This document shows, piece after piece, positions 56,610 through 64,000 of a stretch of 64,000 nucleotides of DNA. The stretch lies in the NCBI GenBank assembly GCA_002794775.1, contig NBAY01000009.1, forward strand, positions 434,001 through 498,000. Reading direction: 5' to 3'. The translations under genes were made by a program, and so were the position numbers. Source of the stretch: Porodaedalea pini. Lineage: Eukaryota > Basidiomycota > Agaricomycetes > Hymenochaetales > Hymenochaetaceae. Each line of letters opens with the position of its first letter. Within the stretch, counting starts at the first letter, position 1. Below the pieces are notes generated by a model. That model saw only the letters and a program-made list of their open reading frames with translations, was not told the origin of the DNA and ran no database searches.

Positions 56610-57504
56610 CTAGTTTCTCTGGCGGGTGGACCTCAATCGCGAAGGAGAAGGCGAGGGCGCGGTTGAACGTATAAAGCCGCCCGCATCCCAGGTGGCGACG
56701 TTCATGGCAGGATCCACATATAGGCCTAGAGCATTGTTGAATGGCCACGACTCCTCATCCGACGCTTCCGACGCGAGCGAAAGAGATGAAGTGCGATCAA
56801 GAGACGACCACTCGTCGGCGAGCGGGCGGAGAGCGACCTCGTCATGGAATGGGTCGAACTCGGGCTCGGAATTAGTTTCTTCGGAGTGCGAGTGCAGCGG
56901 AGGGAGAGGCGAGGATACTATGCTCGGCGAGGTGGGAAGCTCGCATGTACGCAGCTGAGACAATAATTAGAGCGGTGTTCGAGTAGAATAATGGCTGCTC
57001 TCACCCTCGGCGTAGGCGGCATGTCGAAGTCATCCAGAGAGGACAATGATGACGAAAGCGATGCTGATTCACAACATGATCCAGCAGACTCAGATGCGCA
57101 GGTAAGTGCGGGCGTGGCGGGCACGATTTGCTGCTCTGCCTGGTTCTGCAGTTTCTTGTCCTCCTCTGCTACGTGTTCACAGCTCGGTTGCCTCTCCGCC
57201 GCCGCCACAAAAAGCTGCTCGGCTTCACGCTCCGATTCCTCCTTGCGCAAAACGTCCGCCATACGTGTTGTAATTGCAGCTGCGCGTGAATGGTAGATGA
57301 CGAACGCCTTGGACGCTTTCCTTTGCTTCGAGGGCTTTGCGGATGCGGACGACGATGGACATTTTTGAGATCGAAGAGGATAACATTGCGCATCAGCATG
57401 AGCCGCAACTATGCATCCTGTATAACTCTCAGTACATGCAAACCAGCGAGAAGGAAGGAAGTGGGCTCACGCAGTTCGTGGCGCAACGAAGCAAAGTCAG
57501 TCAT
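56610..57504 (-). CDS. HMG-box-like transcription factor, copy D (divergent box)
   Basis: Exons 57504-57471, 57417-57005 and 56954-56610 give 263 residues. The start MTDFASLRHEL and an early phase-1 intron mirror genes A and C. The box is shortened and divergent: RKASKAFVIYHSRAAAITTR, MADVLRKEESEREAEQLFVA. It keeps the KA-x-NAF-like start but loses the QND core seen in A and C. After PPTPR the second intron precedes LRTCELPTSPSI, then DEWSSLDRTSSLSLASEASD and NALGLY. Gene C shares exactly this end (YTCELPTSPSI, DEWSSFDSTSSLSL, NALGLY) and intron phase, so C and D are sister genes. DNA binding by D is uncertain. Confidence 0.7.
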
Positions 57505-58260
57505 CGCGGGTATCGCAGAAATTTCAGTTCGTTTGGCAGAACGGCAGGGGAGGGAATTGAGGGGGACTCGTCTAAGAGCATCTTTTGTCGCTGCCCGCTG
57601 TTCTTTTCTATCCTGTGGTCAATGCGTATGTCGCTGCTGTCCAAAGGCGCAATGCCAAATGTGGAGGACTATAAGCGTCCTTCATGCCTCGTGTTTCGCA
57701 AGTTGTCCATAGATGGAAAGCCCTTCGGTATAATCACCTTCATGCTCGGGACGTCTTCCGAGTCCACCTTGCCTATACGCCCCGCATTGCGTCGCCTGAG
57801 GCCTGAGCCACTGAGTCTAAGGGCAAGTCATCTGATGGTGTGGTGTGATAGCGCGTGCAACGAGCACAATCGCAGGACATGCTGTCGTTCGCATAAAGAT
57901 AGTACTCTGCATCCTGTCTGCGCAGTGGACGGTAAGGAGTGACATAGGAGCTGGAACAGTGGAAAAGCAGAAGGACAAGAGCATTCTATGCCACGTGCTC
58001 ACCCATGTAACACGTGCGTGGCTACAGCTATCGTGCCTAAGGAACGTTGACATATATTGAATTAAAGGAGCACGCCAACATGCATACTGTACAATCCATC
58101 GTGTTGACGGTAGGTTATTATACTACGGGGATGTGATAAAGGCTGAGTAGTGGGGGGAGAAAGACAGATAATATGTCTACATAAAGTGGAGAGAAACCTG
58201 AACAATGGGAGAAATAAAATCAAACTATGTGAACGTGAATGTAGGTATGGTCGTGCAGTT
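57505..58260. other. Spacer between HMG gene D and MGM1; no gene
   Basis: About 750 bases with only short random frames. They contain the promoter of gene D and the 3' flank of MGM1. Confidence 0.4.
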
Positions 58261-61249
58261 TCAGAACGCATTCCCGAAAAGGCCCTTCGATCGCCGAGTC
58301 ATGGGCTGTACATCTTTACGAAGACTTGTAAGGCTGTTGAGCTGCTTCATAATCTAAATCGCAGATGATAAGCCTAAGCGCTTAAAAAAAGGAAGATCAG
58401 GACTAACCTCCTCGAGCCTATCTTTGCGATCCTGGAGTTCGAGGTGTCGACGAACGGCAGGGTTCTCCTTAGCGAAAGCGACAATTTCTTTATGGTCACG
58501 GTTATATATTAATCGTAAGTCAACCTCTCGAGGAAACTAAGGTGCGAGTTAGTTTACCGATGTACAAAACGGAATAAGATACTTACTTGATCAAAGAAGT
58601 GGTCAAGTAATTCGATGCTGATGAACAATGCGGAGGTGTATGCGAGCTTCTCTGCTACGACGTCCAAGAACGCCTCGGGACATAGTACATCATTGTTGGG
58701 ACCGCCCTTGCAGCGTTTCGATTTGAGTGTCGAGAGGCGAAGCTTGAGGATTCCGATCCGATCAGCATAAGATTGCGCATGCTTAGCTGAATGAATGAAA
58801 TGGCTAATCAGCAAGCACTGGATGTTGAAGGAAGTGAAACGTACCATCAAGCATCTGTGCGGGACTGTACCGGTAGTGGATCTCCTCCGCCTCAAGGGTC
58901 GCGTCCTCTTCCTGCGCTTGTGCTACGAGTAGCTGCTTCTTTCTCTCTTTCTCTTTTTCCTCAATAGCCCGCACGTAGCCCATCAAGTTATTAAGCCGCC
59001 GACTTCCGCCAACACGCTGTCTAATCTCCTTCAACTTCCCCTCACACATGGTGATCTCCTTCTCGATCACGTCAACAGACTTCACACGGCCGAGCTCCCA
59101 CTCGCGCTCGTCGACTTCGACCTCGTACTTGTACGGCTTGATGCAGTTCTCGACCTGGTCCGCAGTTACGCCAATGCGATCGCGGAGGATGGCGTGGCTG
59201 AAGGCGACGATGCGTTCGGCTGCGCGTGGATGATGCGAGAATGGCTCACCCGACGCAATCGAGTCGATCAAAGCACGCAGCCCATCCGCGACGAGCCGAG
59301 TTGCATCACGTCCAACACCTGATTTCGTCAAAAGCGAGCTCGCAGCTTCAAGTTTGTATCGCCAGTACGGCTCCACGTCCTCCGGCTTCACCTTTGAGTC
59401 CGCGGCGAGCGCAGTCAGCTCCTTCACCCGGTTATCCGACCAGTAGAGCTGCTCCATAATGTCCATCATTTTGTCGTTCAATAGCTCCTTGAGCTTCTCA
59501 CGGAGCTGCGGACGGGTGAACTGTGAAGTATACTCGCGAAAGCGCGCCTTCAACGCATCAACAGTCTCAGCCACGTACGACTCTGCGGTGATCCGACGAT
59601 CATTGTACTGCACTTTGAACTGGTAAGTCGCATCTTCAAGCTCCAGCTGAACCGCATTCGTGATGCCGTGAAGTGACGAGGCCATGGATGATTCTAAGAC
59701 TTCCATGAGGCGCCGTCGGAGGGTACTGGTCCCAAGCATAAGCGATGATGATTTGCCGAAGTATTCCTTATGGGCATTGAAGTAATCGTCTTCACTTCGC
59801 CTGACTAGCTCGCCTGAGGTCTCTGTCCTGTTTTTCTTCCTGACTGACTTGCAAACAACACCGACATAGCCGAGGTGAAGCGGATACCTGTTCCCAGATA
59901 AAATCTCTACACCCTGTTCGGGAGGGACGAGGTCCACCTTCGTGATGACTCCAATAGTGCGCATACCTAGCGGATCGACCTTGCGACTAGCACGGAGCGC
60001 AGGTGAGTTCGCCAGATCAACGTCCGCTGCACATACAGCGAGAATGATATTTGGTTCGCGGATGTAACGCTCGCAGAGACCAGCAATCTGCTCCTTCAGC
60101 GTCTCCGGCTGGTCCATCGATGGGATCTGGATGTATCCCGGGAGGTCAATCATGGTCAAGTCTGGTACGTTTGGACTGTAGATACGAAGGTCGATAGGAT
60201 CGTTAGAGACGCATTCGCTTGCGGGAACAGCGAGATTGAGGTCTGTAAGAGTACGCTGAACTTGAGTGAAGTCCGTGATCTTTCCGAGGCCTAATGCAGG
60301 AAATTCGCCGTACTCCTGCGGCTCCTTGCTTCCGGACTCAGCAGGTGTGTGTACAAGCGTCAACTCGATTGGACGGCGCGTCACCATATTGTTACCCCTA
60401 GGGACAATTAACTTATGAAGAGCGTCTGTAGTAGTTCACTCACTTGGGAAGGAATTCGTGGCCAACAATAGCCTCCAAGACTGAGCTCTTACCAGAGCTT
60501 TGAGAACCGATGACCACAATACTTGGAAGCTTCAGAGCATCGTTCTGGTCGATATCGAGCAGCATAGTCCTGATCGCTATGAGCTTCTTTGTTAAATGCA
60601 TCAGCTCATTCGACCCAATAACTGAAGTTTCCTGCGGGTCATCGTTATCAGACGAATATGATGGAGCGGCAAGAGTAGCAGCCATGAGTGCCGCGACCGC
60701 CGCGTCTTCTCCGTCCGGAGGCTTTCCACCAGATTGACTGCTCCTACCGCTCCCTGCACCTTCTCCACTCTCGCGGCCGGACTTTTCTCGAGACGAGAAC
60801 AGGTCTTTCAAAAACTGAGGTGCCTCTACGTTTGGGAATTGAACGTCTGAAAGGCGGGACTGTACAGCCTTCAGTCCATCCGAAGCAGAGTCGAATGCGT
60901 CTGCCGCCGTCTCCTGGACACTAGTCATCCAGCCGGTAGAAACCTTTTTGAGCTCTGGTGAAGTATTAGTTGTCATGCTTGTACATTTCAGCAATGTGGA
61001 CATACCTTCAAACTTGTAGTTCGCATAGCCCAATGCGCCTGCTCCGACCGTTGCTCCAGCTACAGGCACTCTGAAAGCACGAGCAACCAGCCTCGGGATA
61101 GTCGAGTACGATAATGCCCTCACATGCATGCGACGAAAGGACTGCGAATAAGGCGAGAACACGCTCTGTCTGGGGCGGAGAGGCGAAAAATATAAGGAAG
61201 TGGAGAACTGCCTCTGGGCATTACGAGACATCATCCTGAGAGTGACCAT
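58261..61249 (-). CDS. Mgm1/OPA1-type mitochondrial dynamin GTPase
   Basis: Exons 61249-61006, 60954-60444, 60397-58845, 58786-58587, 58536-58408 and 58353-58261 give 909 residues with all phases closing. A basic, Ser-rich mitochondrial presequence ([20 protein letters not shown]) is followed by a hydrophobic segment ([16 protein letters not shown]) that anchors the long form in the inner membrane. The GTPase domain has [20 protein letters not shown] (G1), TMIDLPGY (G3) and GVITKVDLV (G4). The stalk and C-terminal GED-like helices end [20 protein letters not shown]. Mgm1 fuses inner membranes and shapes cristae. It is single-copy and looks intact. Confidence 0.93.
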
Positions 61250-62116
61250 AGCTTCCGTACTTTACCACGCAATCCAGGTCAATATGATTATGGAGAGCGA
61301 AGAGCTTGCAGACGAAAAGAGCGCCTTTAATTACGAGCGTTTCCAGCGTTTCTTGCAGCCAGAGGTCAATTAGCGACCCGGGTCCGATTCCGCCAGCATC
61401 CACGAACTAGTCGTCACGCCTGAGTCGGAGACAGCGGCAGACCGCCAATAACGTTGAGGGAGAAATGGACTAAAGCTGAGCTCGACTGAGTTGTTGCTTG
61501 ACTTGAGGTGAACGGACTTCGGACTCGGAGTGACGAAGCTTTCGGCAGGTCCCGTGACATGCGCGTCGTGAATGTCTTTTTAGCTTGCTTTTCAGCCTTT
61601 TCTCGACGCGGAGTCGGAAACATTCCGACACAGTACTTCTCATTATGACTGTTACCCAGCTTGATTTGCATGAGCATTGTGGACATTGCAAAGGCTGCTC
61701 TGCTGTAAGCTCTCCTTTTGTTTTCATTATGAGAAAGAATCTGACGGACACCCAGTTAACTCGTTTTCTTTGGATGTTGGAGCTGCATTTCCGTGGATAA
61801 TCAGCTTCCTGGACAGCATATATCTACAATGACGGGGGCTCCGGCCCATGCACGAACACGAGTCGTACGGCGAACCCATTGTCTACGCGTCTGATTGTCC
61901 GCTAGGGGTTACCATTTAAGGACGACTCGACAAACACGCGGCGGTGAGTGCTCGCCTAGTCCTCCGTATCAGGCATCGCATACTGAACAACGACGATAGC
62001 CATGTACGCATGGTCCTCCAGAGTAGAAAAGGGCGCGGTGCAGCGGCGCGAGATGGCCTTCAACGGCTCCCTCCAATTCCCGTTACCGCCTCTACCACAC
62101 CAATCAAATTCCAGTT
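61250..62116. other. Divergent spacer between MGM1 and HMG gene C
   Basis: A 90-codon minus-strand frame (61,686-61,414) has no family, no intron logic and no clear promoter, so I do not call it a gene. Otherwise promoters of both neighbours. Confidence 0.4.
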
Positions 62117-62978
62117 ATGCCTGTCATTCGTAGCCTTGCTGCAACGCACCATGGAGTTCGTGCTGGTGCGTTTCGTTGCCCTTCCGAACTCATGCACCTA
62201 CTCACATACATCGCAGCGTACCAGGCTGAGGGCAACTCCGGCCGTAGCGTCGCTTCTTCCCGCTCGTCGACCTCCAGGGCCTCCGCCTGCATTGACACAA
62301 AGCCGCCAAAGAAGAAGAAAGCCTCCAACGCGTTCTTCCTGTATCGATCACATGTCCTCGCGAACAAACTCCTCCCTGCAGACATCACGCATCAGAACGA
62401 CGCGTCGCGGGTAGCCGCGCAGATGTGGAGGGCAGAGTCGCAGAAGACGCGGGCACACTTTTTCGCGATGGCTGAGGATAGGAAGAAGGAACAGGAAAGG
62501 GACGAGCACGAAGTAGAAATGACGATTCCAACCAGCCCTGTGTCGTCTCTTACTGGTACCTCATCCACGAGCTCTACTTGTGTTTCGCCGCCGCCGACCC
62601 CGTACTCACCATTCCTCTGCATACCTCCTACACCGAAAGTGAGTTTCAAAGGTGCATCTCTCAAAATGCACTCTCTAAATATCATCCCAGATGTACACGT
62701 GCGAACTTCCCACCTCGCCGTCGATATCACTATCCCCATTTTGGGAGCTCGCACCTGTCTTCATGCCCGAAGAAATTCCTGAGCCTAACCATGACGAGCC
62801 GTTCCTTTCTGCACTGTCCGACGAGTGGTCTTCGTTCGATTCCACTTCGTCTCTTTCGCTCGTACGCGGCTCCGATGATGATGCGTGGTCAGAAGAGAAT
62901 GCTCTAGGTCTCTATTTCTCACCGACGACTCTTGATCCTATTTCTTCAACATCGTTTACACCTTACCAAAGAACTTAG
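62117..62978 (+). CDS. HMG-box transcription factor (MATA_HMG type), copy C
   Basis: Exons 62117-62159, 62217-62638 and 62691-62978 give 250 residues. The start MPVIRSLAATHHGV matches gene A. The first intron is 57 bases and also open in frame, so an unspliced longer form is possible. The HMG box (about residues 45-115) reads KKASNAFFLYRSHVLANKLL, then THQNDASRVAAQMWRAESQK and HFFAMAEDRKKEQERDEH. A Thr/Ser/Pro linker ends CIPPTPK at the second intron, and the tail (YTCELPTSPSI, DEWSSFDSTSSLSL, ENALGLYFSP) is shared with gene D. It is tail-to-tail with the Swi1-like fragment at the window edge. Confidence 0.8.
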
Positions 62979-63299
62979 GGTCGTGCTGCCTAGTCTGTTT
63001 TCTACTATACAGCTTTGATGGGCCGGGAATAGTCTACTTTAGCGTGGAGATGGGTTAAAGACATCGTGTTCTATTTATTCTTTCGTTCGATTTAGTCACC
63101 ACCACCATACTTGGGTTTTGCATCGATATTTATATTGCAGAGACAAGATTGCTAACTATTCCCGCAATCATGCAACCAGGAATAAATGTACACTCTATAG
63201 GCATGGCACCTTTTTAAACATTGTAATTTTACAAATGGACACATTCAATTTTGCACCTGCTCCTGAGTCGACTAAGAGGAGAAACTTTAGATTTGCTGC

Positions 63300-64000
63300 G
63301 TGCATCCGCCCGCGCCAGATGCAGTCCCTGCTGCTGCATTGCAGCACGAACTTGATCTTGCTGGTTTGCCTACGACATGATGCGTAACTGCTGCATCACC
63401 AGCAGAACCTTAGTCTTGAGTTCCACAGCGGTCTTCGTGAGTCTCTGCAACGTTGCAATATTCAGAACGCAGATAGGATTTTCAAGTCGCATGAATTCCT
63501 GCTGTTTGTCGCACAGGTCACACTGCGAAACACAGAACATTTGGATGCGAACGCAGTCAATAAATCGGGGACATACCATGTTCGCAACGCCTCTCACAAC
63601 ATTTGTATCATTCGCAGACGCAAGATACATGTGCAACAGTCTGAAGACCTCTTTTATGACGTCGCGGAATGCCTCTAATTGGCCAGGGTAAGCACCTTTC
63701 TCGACATCGGATAAGTACTTGAGATGTTCAGGCCAGAAACCTATCCGTCAAGGTAAACAAGTCAGCCCAGTAATTGGCTGGGAATCAATAATAAGTGTAC
63801 TTTGCTTTTTCGAGATGTCTTTTTTTTATTTGGTCAATCACCGACAATGCGTGCTCGAGGCTCTCCGCAGTGGGTTTCTGAAGATTCGAAAGCACGCCGA
63901 GCACCTGCATATTCTCAGGAGTCAGGTTCCAGGCGTTTAGCTGAGGGCGCTGCTGTGCTGGCATGTCATTCGACTGACCAGATCCCAAGGTGACTGAGAG
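63300..64000 (-). pseudogene. Swi1-like tail, partial second copy, cut by the window edge
   Basis: The minus strand matches 41.47-42.15 kb of the kinase-ARID gene: SNDMPAQQRPQLNAWNLTPE, HALSVIDQIKK, LLHMYLASANDTNVVRGVAN, then TKTAVELKTKVLLVMQQLRI. Intron positions are kept. The frame is broken three times: a small deletion near 63,975, a longer poly-A run near 63,826 (shift before the intron), and a TAG (at about 63,377) where the other copy has CAG after QLRIMS. The Gln-rich remainder ends about 70 bases later. Whether a kinase or ARID part exists beyond the window cannot be seen. Confidence 0.7.

Noticed and set aside
61414..61686. 90-codon minus-strand frame starting MSTMLMQIKLG
   Set aside because: No family, no introns, and its place in the MGM1/HMG C promoter region makes a gene unlikely.
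1..64000. Transposons, tRNA genes, rRNA, CRISPR
   Set aside because: No transposase or reverse-transcriptase motifs, no convincing tRNA TΨC box with cloverleaf, and no regular short repeats with spacers were found by reading. A tRNA scan would be decisive.

Overview
This window looks like chromosomal DNA of a mushroom-forming fungus (Basidiomycota, probably Agaricomycetes). Nearly every gene is cut by 45-100 nt introns. The kinase belongs to the TKL-like type expanded in these fungi, and the housekeeping proteins (Ku70, Mgm1, Mgs1, Rrd/PTPA, Pop4, Med22, ornithine decarboxylase, an APSES factor) read as fungal. I see no CRISPR array, rRNA, tRNA or intact transposon.

The layout is dominated by duplications. 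(1) A large inverted segmental duplication: the left arm (about 1-9,411) carries SDR type 2, SDR type 1, HMG-box gene, MED22, KNH-like secreted protein and the glutaredoxin 3' exon. The same genes recur, collinear and inverted, in the right arm (about 47,012 back to 32,866). Between the arms lies about 23 kb of single-copy sequence: glutaredoxin 5' part, Ku70, PP2A activator, ornithine decarboxylase, APSES factor, SPX-domain phosphate/anion transporter, a SAM-domain membrane protein and POP4. The left arm also holds a decayed PRM1-like cell-fusion gene. The right arm also holds an SCP2 gene and a kinase-ARID gene. (2) At the outer end of the right arm, a unit of [SDR type 1 - SDR type 2 - 5' end of MGS1] is repeated three times in tandem (43.9-54.3 kb). 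Only the last unit runs into a full-length MGS1. (3) HMG-box genes form a dispersed family: three with complete reading frames (2.0, 56.6 and 62.1 kb), one pseudogene (37.8 kb) and one 3' fragment (43.5 kb). A SWI1/ARID-type tail also occurs twice (39.3-43.4 kb and the right edge).

Many duplicates are decaying in complementary fashion. MED22 is frameshifted on the left and intact on the right. The KNH gene is intact on the left and frameshifted on the right. Type-1 SDRs are intact once and decayed three times. Several single-base indels could instead be assembly errors, which read mapping would settle.

Functional themes are DNA repair and replication (Ku70, Mgs1), transcription (Med22, APSES, HMG-box, ARID), mitochondrial fusion (Mgm1), redox/iron handling (Grx3/4 type), polyamine synthesis (ODC), phosphate uptake (SPX transporter) and probable carbonyl/diol metabolism (SDRs). 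No single pathway links them. The strongest novelties are the inverted duplication, the tandem unit that captured the MGS1 5' end, and a protein kinase in one open frame with an ARID domain and a glutamine-rich tail.
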